Notes under the pieces: model-generated
Seen by the model: only the letters and a program-made list of their open reading frames with translations
Told to the model about the DNA's origin: nothing
Databases searched by the model: none
Shown: in pieces, positions 33,908-45,568 of the stretch
Position numbering within the stretch: the stretch's first letter is position 1
Layout: each line of letters starts with the position of its first letter
Assembly (NCBI GenBank): GCA_977006965.1
Contig: OZ345366.1
Coordinates: forward strand, 1,736,001-1,800,000
Length of the DNA stretch: 64,000 bases
Reading direction: 5' to 3'
From: Phymatolithon calcareum
Lineage: Eukaryota > Rhodophyta > Florideophyceae > Hapalidiales
Program-made: the position numbers and the translations under genes

Positions 33908-35880
33908 GTGGTTCAAGGGCTTCCCTTTGGTTATCCTTCATGGTGTAGGTACGCATTGAAACCTACGGTACTGTAATGACTGTAATGCTATCTGTAAGGG
34001 CTTGCTGTATATTCAAGCTGTAATGACAATTTGAAGGGATCTATTTGTATAGGAGTATGATAGTGGCGTTGGACGCCACATGTTGTGGCGTACACGGCGG
34101 AAAGTTACTTTTGCAACCTTCGACGCCAGAATGGTGAACCCTGATGCGGCCGGTGCCGAGCACTCGGCGATATGGGATATTGCAGCGCTGACAGTTCACG
34201 TTCACCCCGTTCCTAAGAAATGTGCGCAAAGTATTGCGAACGGCGATGTAGACGCAGTGCTTGTGCAGAACTGTTCCGCTGTACCGGGCATGAAGAAGAC
34301 GTATAGTATGGACAGTGTTAGATTCAATCCGCCTCTCAAGGCGGATCTTCCTGCGTTAGGGGGATTAAGAGGCGAAAGGGAAATTTGTTGTCGGAAGAAA
34401 GCTCGCTTGGAGCAATCAGTGAAACATTGAGGGACGACGTTATTGGATTCAATTATATCCTGTGGTCTGTGCGATCAGTGAGCGTTGGAGACTTGTATGT
34501 CCCGCGAGTATGATAAGGTGGATATATAGATCTTGGGCGCAATGCTCACTTCGCGAGCACAACGTATCACTGATGTACCAGGCGCCAGCGCCCAGGTTGA
34601 CCGTTGCGACTGTAGGTCGCCACTTGGTTTCAGTGGAAATTAGTATAGCCACAGTTCTCGGTTTAGTGTATCCGTCCAGTGCCTTCATAAGGCTTGCTGG
34701 GGGAAACACTTTACGACTACCGTTATGCGTTTCAGTCGAGACGATGCGTGCTCTTCTTTGCGAGAGCAAACGGAAGTTAGTACGATTCATACCGGAATGA
34801 CCTTATAGACAGAATGGGAGGGTGAGCATATTTTGTGAGCCTAAGAGGTTATAGAAAATGTATATACAATGATTGTGTTTTGTGCAATCAAATGGTTGCG
34901 ATTTGCGCTTTACAAAGTTTACACTTTTGAGTTACATGATTGCGAGGACAGTGTAGCAAATGCATTCTGAACCATTGAAAGCTCCCCGTTAACTGCGAAC
35001 TAATATTTTGTGCCGCGGATGGCAAGAATAGAAGTTAATTTGTTTTTTTCAAATGGGGGAATTTCAGGCTCGTGCAAATGACTTAAAGTTTTAGGTGAGC
35101 CAAATGCCAAAGGCACTGCAAAATGATATGTAGTCACTCCTTTTCGTTCCCTTTTAAGTTAATATTGCTTTCTTAATCGCCGAATCAGCATGCTGAAGCT
35201 CTCTGACAAGCAGGCCAGAGCTTCGTGGCCTACACCGCTGGCTATGGTTATGACATTATTTTTCTCTCTAGTGGCGGTTTATTTCTCTCATGTCTGGCGA
35301 AGTGTCTTCGATCGTGGTTTGTTTAATTTCTTAATGTTCATTCTGACTGTTTTGAGGCTCAAACGCACGAAGGCCCTTTGCTCAAAGAAATAATCCTTTT
35401 CGAGAGGAAGGCGGCACATCAGGCCATTCACTTAAAAAATATTTCATGTAGCACAGCTGAAATAGCCAAGCTTAATTGCATGTATTGGCATTTTGAACAT
35501 GAAGAGCATCACATATTTCTTGCACTCTCTACATACGATCCTACAGCGCAACAGTGCGCACTCCCAGTGAGTACACTTGGAAGTGTATTCCTGCAGCTCC
35601 GTGCTGCGATTGCAGACAGCTGTCTAAGCAATTCTGAACTTCGGGCAGCGATCAGACAGCTGTCTGAGTGCTCCAGAAGGTCTATCCGTAACGGGCAGTA
35701 TGAAAAACCATTGCAAGCAGTCGGGTGAGACCAAATTATTCCATTTTCCTGTTTATCCGCATTGAAAAAACGGTTATATCCAGCTTTTCGAATATTTCGC
35801 GTCTCCAGTGGTATTTTAATACGACAGGAACAGAACCTGATATATTTAAAATTTTTAAACAAAATCCATATTTTTAAGCT
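33908..35880. other. No supportable gene; alternative hairpins at 34063-34091
   Basis: Short frames only. GTGGCGT-TGG-ACGCCAC (34063-34079) overlaps CGCCACA-TGT-TGTGGCG (34074-34090), two mutually exclusive 7-bp-stem hairpins. Plus 35190-35393 has a hydrophobic run (LAMVMTLFFSLVAVYFSHVW) without other support. No LTR pair for the gypsy element was found. Confidence 0.4.
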
Positions 35881-35881
35881 T

Positions 35882-35940
35882 ATTGCCTTGATGCGGAATT
35901 CTGTTATTCTAAAAAAAATAGAATTCCGCGTCAAGGCAAT
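35882..35940. repeat. Near-perfect inverted repeat (fold-back)
   Basis: ATTGCCTTGATGCGGAATTC is followed after a short A/T-rich loop by its inverse, GAATTCCGCGTCAAGGCAAT, with one mismatch (G-T wobble when folded). The stem is about 20 bp. It may be a terminator-like hairpin, a tiny MITE or a palindrome formed during repair. Confidence 0.85.
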
Positions 35941-36179
35941 GATACAATATAAGCCTAAAATTGTGATTTCTCTCCCCTGGCATTCTTCTTCTTTATTGCG
36001 TGTATGGCAAAATTTAGGTGGCGTATTCCTGCATCTTCTGACATCACTGCATCATTGGGTGTCCACAGCATCTTTACGGCTAGATTAGACTTGCTCTGAT
36101 ATTCGATACAATCGCTCGTCCATCGCAGCGTTGCCACCCTGCGTGCTGCCTGCCTCTCATACGATCCAAAGTTCAGTAT

Positions 36180-36790
36180 ATGGTGCGAAACCCTGTCGAA
36201 ACGGAGAAATGTTCTCGGCAAGGACCGCACAACGAGCAGCTTACGGGCCATTCGCTAGAGAATGCAAACTTGTGCTGCAGGAACGGCCGACTTCCACTCA
36301 AGGAAGTAGTACAAAGAGATATTCAAACTGGCGGACGAAGCGCAAATGATAATGAAAACCAAAAGCGTAATACCTTGTGACGACAAAAAGAGCATGATGA
36401 CCACGATCGCTCCCCGTACGAAGTCCAAAGAGAACAAGGCGATAACATAGATGATTCCTTATCTCTGAAACCTCCGTCCGCCGAGAGCCCAAGCAACGTT
36501 CGACTAGAAGAAGACAAAAACGAGGACGCATATACCGCCTCGGGCGTTGCAGCACAAGATGCAAAATCACGGGCAAGCGACAACACTAAAACCCCCATGA
36601 CGGAATTGCAAACAACTCCGTCCTCTTGTGTTGCACAATGACCCAGACCGCGCATGGTTGAACAAGACTATTAGAATTAGAGAATACAATGACGGAGGAA
36701 ACGATAGTGTGATGCGATAATCTTAGACCATCTACAGGCGGAAGTAGTACACGGGAAGCTGCTCTGATGTCGGCGAACTCTCGCATTGAG
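36180..36790 (+). pseudogene. Dispersed coding repeat, disordered region and conserved IVWC block
   Basis: A frame from 36180 continues, after a TGA at 36378-36380, for about 90 more codons rich in Ser, Asp, Glu and Pro (PPSAESPSNVRLEEDKNEDA). It is followed in another frame by LLELENTMTEETIV, a stop where Trp is expected, then C and SSTREAALMSANSRIEG. The last part matches the plus-strand sequence at 45.40-45.55 kb (LELEIIVKEEMIVWC, SSTRENALASATLALNG). The source protein is unknown; it may belong to the LINE family whose fragments lie nearby. Clearly degraded. Confidence 0.35.
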
Positions 36791-37123
36791 GGCTTCTAAA
36801 AACTTACAATTTCCCCCCATTCGATACAATCCTTCGAATAATTAGCGGATCCTTCTATTTTCGAGCTTTTTACGCAAAGACAACTTCGGCAGCATTGAAG
36901 AAGAAGCACAAGGGAAGACACGGAATGCAATCTAAAATGCTATTAAAAACATTCTGGGTGTACCCTATTGCTTTAATTGCAAAGAGGCCGACCTGCTGGC
37001 CTCTATATTGATGGCGGCCACTAAGAGAAATAACGCCACCTTGCAGTTTTAGAATTACTCACAATGGCAACATCGAGAACGTATTGCCGCTCATGAATGG
37101 ACAATGAGCTAATAAAGGCTGAG

Positions 37124-37803
37124 TCATTCCTTGTGTGCCGAAGCTTTGTGATTGCGTAATTGAGAGATTTTCTTGTAGCTAGAGTTGCAAGAGTCACATT
37201 TGAATGGTCTCTCATTGTCGTGCACAAGCTGTAAAGTAAAAGCGTACAAGCAAGATTAAGTCAGAACTTACATCGACCTCCTGAAAAAGGCAGAATAAGA
37301 AGAAAGTGATTGAGAGCGTACCTGTTCATGACGAAGGAGGCCATCCTTAAATGCAAATGTTGCGGAGCACTGGCGACAAGAAAACGGTCGCTCTTTCAAA
37401 TGCACGGATCTCGTGTGCTTCTTCAAGTTACCTTTGCACGTTAATGATGTTACATCTATATTGTCAGTTGCTCTTTCAAAAAAAAGGGTGGAGCCAGCTC
37501 GAGACAAGAGATATACATACTTTTTTCTCCAAAGGATCTGTCACAATGTTGACATTTAAACGGACGAAGCCTCTCATGCACAGTGCTTATGTGTTTCTTG
37601 ACATCGGAGCTCTGCTTAAAGCAGTACCCGCACAAATGGCAGGGGTACTGCTTCCGCATCTGATTTGATTTCTTGGACGTTGATGACAGGTTTGGTTTCG
37701 GACAAAGAGAAGTTGGTTCAGAAGGAGAGGCATTCAGGATATAGGAGACGTCGAGTTTTTTGCTTCGACGGCCACTCGTGTTCTGGGGCTTTCCAGATGA
37801 CAT
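37124..37803 (-). CDS. Three-exon C2H2 zinc-finger protein (paralogue 2, one intron lost)
   Basis: Predicted exons 37521-37803, 37322-37431 and 37124-37228, with GT-AG introns of 89 and 93 bp, give 165 residues from the ATG at 37803. KLDVSYILNASPSEP sits near residue 16, then a Lys/Ser linker, then four C2H2 fingers beginning CHLCGYCFKQ, CQHCDRSFGE, CRQCSATFAF and CDSCNSSYKK. Fingers 1 and 2 are fused in one exon; in the other two paralogues an intron falls inside finger 1, so this copy has lost it (or the others gained it). Internal exon length (110 bp) and phase are identical to the paralogues. No damage seen. Likely a nuclear nucleic-acid-binding protein with unknown targets. Confidence 0.82.
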
Positions 37804-39445
37804 TTTGGTTTTCGATGGATAACAAGCTTAAGCCTGCTAAGCAAAACAGACTCAATATATATACACAATAACAAGTCTAATGCAGAGTGCCTTGGGAAGA
37901 AAAGATCGAGGCAAAGAAAGGTATAATGAGAGTAGTCTTTTGTAAGCTACATAATATCGAACTATCCCACAGACCTGGTCACCAAACCAAACGGTCAAAT
38001 AAAACAACGCAGGACAAGAGGGTACTATTCACAAGGAGAAGATTGCACTGTAATTTCAGTGTGTTGTAAAACCTCTTCGTACCCTTCTGGTAGACTTTTT
38101 TCTGAAAGTTAATTACTTGTCATAAAGGGACCAATTTCCATGAAGCAGCCTGCTGTAGAAGGTGAATTACATCTCCAACTTCATATTGCTGATATTTGAA
38201 TGCCGTCCACAATGGATGTAGTGTTCGACAACAACTGTCCCTCAACAATACTCTGTCTATTGTACGTATATGTGCACGGAAAAGCTCCTCCCAGTCCGCA
38301 GTATATCCAAATGTCGTACAAGCAGTCGGGGCTAACATAAAGCTGCCAGCAACGACAACGGCTAGGGCGCAGGCCCCTGACTGTGTTTTCCTGACACACT
38401 CGTGTACGATTCATGTTGAAAACTGGAGATTACAGATGACAACTATTACAGCATATCACTGGGCGGCATTGTAGAAACTGAGAGCTAAGTTTCCAGTTTG
38501 CGACGTAAATTTCGAAATCTGTCCTGGCTAGCTTCCTTGGATTCTTTGAAATTTTGTTTCTTCTAAATGTTCACGTCAACAACATGTTATGTTATTGCCA
38601 TGATGATGATCATTGATTGGTCTCATTTGCCGGAGAACCAGAGTGTCGTGCAAAACGATCCGGAGACATACAGGCTAACTCTTCCTTGTCATTTGCCAAT
38701 GAGTGCTATACACATAGGCACTATTAATAGGCAAAAATATTTAAATACCATTGGGCATTAAGTCCGGACACAGCAAGGTACGAGATGTACCAGCGAGGCA
38801 AGATGGCGGAAGCGTGCAGCTCAAAGCGTGCGTAGGAAAGAAGTGATGCGTACCAACGCAAATTGTGCTTCTAAAAATTGATTAACCAATAACTATTTCG
38901 CCCATGGCTATTTCTTTTGAAACAAATTCTCATTTTTATTACGATTTTATGCACCACTCCAGATTCCTTGCGCTATTGTGCAACCCTAGCGTCACATGGT
39001 TTACAATCGTTTTGAAATAATTTCGCATAGTTAAATAATATTTGACGTATTCTAAGGACAGTAGACAAAACCTGTCGTTCCTATTTGATGTTGATGCTCA
39101 TCCTTAGTGAGAACGGAGAGCTGGGACGAATGTCTTTGCCTTACTCATGAAATAATCTACCTCCAATCGACGTCAAATGGATTTCCTGAAGTTCCTTGTA
39201 ACCGTGCTGCTGTAAGAAAGGACATCCACAGCACTCATAAGCAGTATAGTTACAGCAGATCTTTAGAAACGATAGTCCACATCGAAATCCATTGCCTTAT
39301 CTCCAGTGTACTTGGACTCACTCATTACACTCGCCTTCCATCTGCATATAGTGCTGCCTGAAAGAACTACGTTTTTCCCTCATAACAACTCAGGCCCTAT
39401 GCATGCGATTCTCCAATTGAATTTCGGCATTATTTCGAGGAACAT
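37804..39445. other. No supportable gene
   Basis: Upstream flank of the zinc-finger gene and AT-rich DNA. Open frames under 100 residues without motifs. Nothing else seen. Confidence 0.4.
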
Positions 39446-39794
39446 CGTGATGTCTCCGGTTCGAGTCCTGTCCCAAGCATGAATTGAATACGCTCCGACA
39501 AGGGCACAACTATTTCCCTAGTTCTGCATAGCCTCCGTATTTACGGGGAGATGATATTCGAGAACTTAGAATGCTATACCAACTGTGGTATATTCATAAA
39601 ATTGCTTCCGCTCAATTGTGCGAATACTTCTTTATGATACGGGCAGGAATTTTGAAGTCGCCCAGTCTAGTTCTGCTGCAAGCAAGAAATTGAATTACAT
39701 TCCGTGAAGGGAACACAGATATTGCCCTGTCGAGGTTTGCCGCCGTACTCGCGGAAAGCAGTTACGCGAGTACCCATAACGAATCTAGTCCTAG
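39446..39794 (+). repeat. Two SINE copies in tandem (first truncated)
   Basis: 39446-39540 has the B box CCGGTTCGAGTCCTGTCC and part of the body. 39594-39794 is a longer, more diverged copy (A-box region altered, body CATTCCGTGAAGGGAACACA). The second copy runs into the piggyBac-like element and resumes at 41435 with GCATCTTAGAGGCACCCTAG. Confidence 0.6.
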
Positions 39795-41430
39795 TGTCTA
39801 GTTTACTGAAATTTTTCCTCAATTGAGGGGCACTTTTCCCTCAATTGAGGTAACGAAAATCATTTAATTTTTGCGCATGAAAGCTACTCACTATCGGGCA
39901 CATCAAAAGCGTCAAGCTCATGGATGTCTTCCACATGCTTCGCGAAGCAATTCCTGCCAGTAGACGTGCCGCAAATGAATATTGCGGCACCTTCTAGCCT
40001 GTTACATGATGAGCACACCAGCGTTGTCTTCTTGACTTTGCAGACCTTGCAGTTCTTTTGCGAAGCAAAATTAGTCATCATGCCATCCGCAGTCTTCCTT
40101 TTCTTTCTCGTGGGGGTTAAGTGGGTTCCAACACCGCTCCCGGAGACAAAAATACGTTCAGGAGTGGTTGAGCGGCGACGAGTATGACGCGAATCGAACG
40201 AGTTATCGATGAGTTGCTCGGCCAGCACTTCATAATACCTTCGTTGCGTCATGTGATCCTGATACTCTGCATGCGCATCGGAGAATAAAAGCCAGCTGTC
40301 AACCACACAAATCGCCTGGTAGTCTGCCATAGATCTGTCTTAGCGCTGAACTCAAATCTTGTCATGAGGACCAGGATTCCGAAAAACTTAATCAGCTCTG
40401 TGACCGTAGTCTCTTTTCGCGCGATTCATTTCAGCTTCGCGGACGTCCATGTTGCTATTTTTCGAAGGTGACCTTGCGGAAACATGGTCATAAAGCAATC
40501 ATAGGGCGTGTGATGCCCAATACCACCATTTTCCGATATAAAATCTCCATGTGGAGTGCGAACTGTCCAGAACTGACGTGGAATTCGTCCTCCAATCGGG
40601 CATAGAACTTGTCGCTCGTACCATGGCACCCATGAGCAATATCGTTGGGTTCTCGGTCGGATGTGATGACATCTACTTCCTCTTGCGACACCTGGTCCCA
40701 AGAGCCTTGCATGGCGTAGGCGAGAGTGCCTGGTATAGGGCGTCCATAGCTTCTGAGGGTTGTATCGAAGCTTTTGTGCCGTTTTGGAGAGCTTGTGGTT
40801 GCGACTGGGGACAATAAACTGGCATTTGGCGAAGAAGACGGACGACCACGAGTACTGTAAGCCGGATTTTGTGGTGCAGAGTTCTGCGTGCTGGGACTTG
40901 ATACAAGCATTCGAGAGGACGGAGAACCTTCGTCAACCTTTCCTGCCTTGATGTTAACAATCTTGAGTGTCTTAATCTTAGTTTTCTCAGTCGGTTTCTG
41001 AACTAGGACCCATTTCACGCGAAGCGATGTGCTTGCGCGCCCATTGATTTCATTCAATAGTACCTCCAGAACTGTGTCGTTCACCTTTTTTGACTTGGAA
41101 AAGGCTCCATAGAGCCTGCAACACTCTGCGAGACTGGTCACTGATGTTGCCTTAGTGTGTACGGACGCGCCGACCACTCGGCGCGGGTCTTTTTCTCGTG
41201 ACATGGCAGGTCCGCTTCTTCTAACTGAAAATTGTAATTTCGTTCCTACCGCCGAACGACGCCCATTTAAGGCCGTAGTTTGGGTACTCCTCAGGCAGAA
41301 CACAAGCCCGCCTTCCCAAAGTTGGCGCGAACTTTCTGTTTCGCATTCTTTGTACATACTTTTTTGAGCTTTCAAAAAGCCCCTCAATTGAGGGATTTAT
41401 CCTCAATTGAGGTGGTTAGTAAACTAGACA
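39795..41430 (-). mobile_element. piggyBac-like element 1, internally deleted, flanked by CTAG
   Basis: Ends are TGTCTAGTTTACT on the left and its inverse AGTAAACTAGACA on the right, each followed inside by the palindrome CCTCAATTGAGG, on the left in two copies. CTAG lies at 39791-39794 and 41431-41434. Aligning the flanks with the uninterrupted SINE copy at 14.8 kb shows only one four-base site at this point, so CTAG is best read as a target duplication. The 1636-bp interior encodes the N- and C-terminal parts of a transposase but not its core. Related elements are at 50552-52514 and 42405-44762. Confidence 0.78.
39884..41406 (-). pseudogene. piggyBac-like transposase with catalytic core deleted
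   Basis: The N-terminal part (41406-40420, several frames) holds NYGLKWASFGGRNE, a Ser/Pro-rich linker, PHGDFISENGGIGHHTPYDC and, after LRKIATWTSAKLK, a stretch corresponding to FFGILVL and TRFEFSAKTDLW. The C-terminal frame (40330-39884) picks up directly at DYQAICVVDSWLLFSDAHAE, then VLAEQLIDNSFDSRHTRRRS and a Cys-rich end CKVCKVKKTTLVCSSC and ICGTSTGRNCFAKH. VVDSWLLFS plus LAEQLIDN plus a C-terminal Cys-His cluster is the end structure of DDE_Tnp_1_7 (piggyBac) transposases. All three catalytic Asp regions are missing between the two parts, so it is non-autonomous. Confidence 0.75.
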
Positions 41431-41807
41431 CTAGAGCATCTTAGAGGCACCCTAGATGTTGAGTAACGTACACATTGTACAGCTTAGATATCCTGGAATA
41501 GAAAAAGAGAGAAGAGTGCTATAGAATACAGTTTAGGCCCCCTAGTTGCTGATTACCCCTGGTGGAGCTCCGAAATACTAGCGTCTCTCTTTGGTCTAAA
41601 AAGTCCCTGCTCGTGCCCGTACGGCCTTTGCAAAATTGTGTCTTCGGGAAATATGCGAAGCATCGAAAAAATCGAATGAGACTGCTCTGTCGGCTAGATA
41701 GTCCCGAGGTGAGGAGGACTCACTAAGCGGAAAGGTTTGCTTTAAGCCTGTTAAAACGGAAAACGTACCTGGAACAGACAGAAGTATACCGAAGAAGACA
41801 GGGGGAT

Positions 41808-42243
41808 ATGGCAGAAGTATCGAAGGACAATAACTATCTCAGAAATGAGGAGCACCTCAGCAAAGCATTGAAACAAGCAGAAGAAGGCAAAGTGTCAAAG
41901 AAGCGGCGATTAGAAGATGCAATCCAAGTGTGGCAAAAATGCGAAGAGGATCGCTTAGTGAAAATCCGGATAAACAAGCCTAAGAAATTGCCAGGAGTGT
42001 TACAAATAAGGGACAGGACGACAAGGCTAAGATGCCTTAGACTGATTTTTGACAGAGCTCCGTTTTGGAGGAAATCAATCCTTGTTGAGTACTTCGGACC
42101 CGGTGCTGAAATTGAGCTTTATTGCACTTCAACGCATACTCGGTTCTAAGATGATGGACAAAGAGACTGAATATGAATGCAAAAGACTAACTCGAACTCT
42201 CATATGGAGAGTAACTCGAATCAAGAAAATGTTAGGAAAATAG
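41808..42243 (+). pseudogene. LINE-associated C-terminal domain, copy A
   Basis: Two overlapping frames. The first contains HLSKALKQAEEGKVSKKRRL and TTRLRCLRLIFDRAPFWRKS; after a frameshift the second continues AEIELIALQRI and YECKRLTRTLIWRVTRIKK. The same sequence occurs on the minus strand at 54570-55060 directly downstream of a LINE reverse transcriptase fragment, and on plus at 49.33-49.52 kb; a related stretch follows LINE-like sequence at 58.0-58.5 kb. This suggests it is the C-terminal end of that LINE ORF. The domain itself is not one I can name. Confidence 0.5.
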
Positions 42244-42960
42244 ACTGCAGTAAGTTAGAAGAAATTGAGAAGCTTCCTCATTACTCACAGTGAGGTCTTG
42301 GGTACTTTTAAAATATATTAACATATATACCTTTGCAAAATTGCCCCAAGCTGCAGCAGATGCGTTGGAATCTTTTAAATTAGAACTTCCCCTTCTTCTT
42401 CACTCACTTTAGGGACTTTTTCCCTCAGCTGAGGGAATGGGCTTCAAATATTTCTGCAAACGAAAGCTATCCTATATCGGGCTCGTCAAAAGCTGTAAGC
42501 TCATTGATTGCAACAATATCCTGGGCAAGATAGTATCATATTGAGACTCTGAACTCGTTGAGGTGCGACACGATCGAGCTTACTATATGATGAGCTTAAC
42601 AGGGTCGTTTTTCTATGCAAACTCTGCAGTTCATTTCCAAGACAAAAAAGTTTTCATCCCATTTGCAGTCTTCCTTCTCTTTTTCGTGGGAGTTAAGTTG
42701 ATCACTTAATTCTTCGCTGGAGTGGGCATGCTTTATCAAGACGGCAGACTATTGGTAGAGTAGGCCCTAAAACGGTAGAGGAATTATGTAGGGAGAAACC
42801 GCTTGAAATACTCAAATTCGTGAACAATGAGGGGTTGCTTGACAACCTCAGATGTTAACTTTAGTTAACGTCTTCTGTAATAAGAATGAAAGAAAGCTCA
42901 AAAATCGCTCTCGATCGTAAATTTAATATCTGGATTACCTGAACGTCGACGAGTAGTACA

Positions 42961-43188
42961 GGAGTTAAATATATTGACGCTGACCGGACCAAACGGACCA
43001 CAAACGCGCAAGTGGCGGCAGAGATCAAGCTGCACAAAGCGCTTGTTTCGGCGATAATCCCGTCGGAAATGGCTGGCGCGATCGCGAACGCGCCCGCCTG
43101 GGACTCGGCGAATCGAGAACTCGCCATGCTCGAAATGCCAGACTCAACCCTGCCGTCGCCGGATTGCGAAGAAATCTTGCGAATTTAA
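42961..43188 (+). other. GC-rich open frame without start, inside piggyBac-like element 3
   Basis: Reads GVKYIDADRTKRTTNAQVAA, then IKLHKALVSAIIPSEMAG and ANRELAMLEMPDSTLP to a TAA. Composition is more GC-rich than the flanks. The opposite strand is open too, so the coding direction is uncertain. It could be a captured fragment of another retroelement's gag. Family unknown. Confidence 0.25.
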
Positions 43189-43293
43189 GCGGATTTGATA
43201 CAGGCCGGTTATCATAACCGGTCCGGCCGCGCGTGCAAGAGTTGTGCTCCGGCCTCCCATGGGAGAAGACTGTTAACTTTTGGTAGTTTGGTC

Positions 43294-43620
43294 GTACATG
43301 GATTCCGCCCTGAATGGTGTGCCGCAATACTTAAGGAAGCTGGAAGAGAGAACAAAATGAGGTGAAAGAAGGTAACGAGATGATCAACTACCTGCTGCAT
43401 CCTAAATGGTTTCGAACCCGGGTCATCCCTTTGAAGGACGGCGGCTGAGGATTGGCAGCCTACTGTAGAGATTTAGATGTTATGCTCCCTGAAGCTCTGC
43501 ACTTTGTGCGGCTTTGAGAAGATGTGACATCAAGTACTTCTCGTTTTTCTTAAATTCTACTGTATTCGTAAGGATTGGGAGTTGTTCGACAACTCCGAAA
43601 CCTGCATAAAAGAAAGCAAG
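43294..43620. repeat. Dispersed repeat, copy 1 (pair with 58551-58880)
   Basis: Aligned by eye over its whole length with 58551-58880 in the same orientation, with strong conservation. Shared landmarks: GTACATGGATTCCGCCCTGA, CATCCCTTTGAAGGACGGCG and GTGACATCAAGTAC. On the minus strand it carries GGGTTCGAAACC, a B-box-like string, so it may be a second SINE-type family. Confidence 0.75.
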
Positions 43621-45099
43621 AAATGTATATCGATTGTGCGTGTCGACTTGAGCACAGTTGAAGCTGAGGAATGGAAAGTAAAACACAAGATTGTATGTGG
43701 TTAAGATGGAGACGCCGAACACAACTGTACGGTTTCCACGCCACCGCTCTTGTGGTATTAGCACCAAAGGCGAACTCTCCAAAAACGAACAGTATGACAT
43801 TAAGTTCCGCTTGTGTTTCTTGCTCCCAAGAACCTTGCATGGCGCACCCGAGAGCCCCGAAGAGGGCAGTCAGTGTTTCTTTGGATTTCATTGACCCTTG
43901 ACTGGTGTTCAGGTTAGCTTTTGGCAGCGAAAGGAGCTGGAAAATTGGCGTTTCCGAGAAAGATGGGCGATAAAGAGTGCCGTAAGCAGGCTTTTGTTTT
44001 GCAGCGAAGTTGCTGAACCTTGTCCAATCTCCTCTTCTCACTTAACCCTTAACATGTTACCGTTTGATTCTGTGCATACTCGCAAACCCAATCTAACCCA
44101 CATTGTGGACTGTTCACTCTTGCGCAAGTTGACTGCCTTAAACCGTTGTAGATTTAGATCAAATAGCTTGAAGCCTCAGTTACAAGTAAACTTTGCCATC
44201 GCATTCTCAACTCACAGAAGTCCACAAAGCTACCGCTTCGCTCATTTGGGCAAGACATAATCTGCCAAGCGAGCTGAAGCACGTTGAATAGGGTCTTATT
44301 TCTTGCAGTCAACAATCTTTACGTTCGAAATCTCAGTCTTCTTCACCGGATGCTAGACCAGGACTCATTTTACGTGCAGTGATGTGCTTGTATGATCATT
44401 GATTTCCTCAGAAATTACGTACTCAATAGCGTCAATCACACTCATTGACTTAAAAAAGGCTCCCTATATGCTGGAACATTCTTCTCGACTCGCAAGTGTC
44501 GTTTCCTTGACATGTATGGATGCACTGAACCGTCAACACGAGTCTTTTTCTTGCTGCACGGCAGGTCTGATTCTTGCAAATTGTCGTTCCTACAGCAGAA
44601 TGGAGTTTTCTTAAGGTACTGGTTGCGATACCCCCGCACATAAGACAAGTCCACCTTTATGAAAATGACCTGAGCGAGCTCGTTCGTATTTATTTTATAG
44701 CTATTTCTGAACCTTTAAATGACCCCTAAATTGGGGGCTTGTCAAGTTCGCCACATAAATCAACAATCTTTATCGAGCTTTGGCCCATACTTTGGTCCGC
44801 TTCAACATAGTATAAATTATTCTCTCGACAAGCCATCGCGTAAGAAAATTGAAGACCAAGTTGAGCACCACTAATGGCAACTATGATATGAGACTGGATC
44901 TCTTCCATGGCAGTTGATGTTCTTCAACTACAGAGTTGTCCCAGGCGTCTGCAGATGGGTTGCTAACTTTTAAACGAAAAATCCAACTTCTTCTTCTTCG
45001 AGAAAAAGCCAAATTACGAAGGCAAAGCCGAAGACCTTCGCTACTAAGAACGGGATATTTCGTACATGAATTAACACGCTCTACTCAGTGAGCAGGACG

Positions 45100-45568
45100 A
45101 CGTGGCTGAGTGAGGGAAGGCAACGCTCGGGGAAGAGAAGCTCCATCTGGGAAAGAATGTGGCGAAGCAGAGGAACGATTGAAAAGTAAAATCAGAGTGG
45201 ACATGAAAGAGCGCTTCACCACTACTGTGATACTCAAACTGCGAAATCGCAGAATGCTGACTGTGAAAAGGCACTTTGCGCGATTCCCCACACATAAACG
45301 CTCTTCCTATGTGGATCATTTCAGTGTAGTAGCTGAGAATAGCCTTGAGACCCTAAAACGCAGCCTCGCACGACTACGGCTCAACGGAAAGAACGAGGAC
45401 GAAACAGCGCAGGCGATGGACAGCCAATTAGAATTAGAGATTATAGTGAAGGAGGAAATGATAGTGTGGTGCCATATTCATAGACAATGTGACAGTAGTA
45501 CAAGAGAAAATGCCCTTGCGTCAGCGACTCTGGCGCTGAATGGACCACTAAAGAGGAGAACAACGTGA
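45100..45568 (+). pseudogene. Dispersed coding repeat related to 36.2-36.8 kb
   Basis: A 152-residue frame from 45110. The front part is basic and Glu-rich (EAPSGKECGEAEERLKSKIR), the middle reads SLETLKRSLARLRLNGKNED, and the end matches the 36.6-kb copy (LELEIIVKEEMIVWC, SSTRENALASATLALNG). Just upstream, 44.93-45.05 kb carries LSQASADGLLTFKRKIQLLL in a plus frame, a string repeated in related form near 42.35 kb. The frame is intact here, making this the best copy for finding its family. Function unknown. Confidence 0.4.

Larger units (their letters stand above)
42405..44762 (-). mobile_element. piggyBac-like element 3, degenerate, with inner insertion
   Basis: The left part (about 42470-42760) matches the C-terminal coding end of elements 1 and 2. 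The right part (about 43480-44650) matches their N-terminal end, for example GALGCAMQGSWEQETQAEL against TLAYAMQGSWDQVSQEEVD in element 1. Subterminal palindromes are CCCTCAGCTGAGGG at the left and CCCTAAATTGGGGG at the right. The right terminus resembles that of element 2 (GTTCGCCACATAAATCA), but the left terminus is not recognisable and no duplication was found. About 0.7 kb of unrelated sequence (42.77-43.62 kb) lies inside. Boundaries are approximate. Confidence 0.55.
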
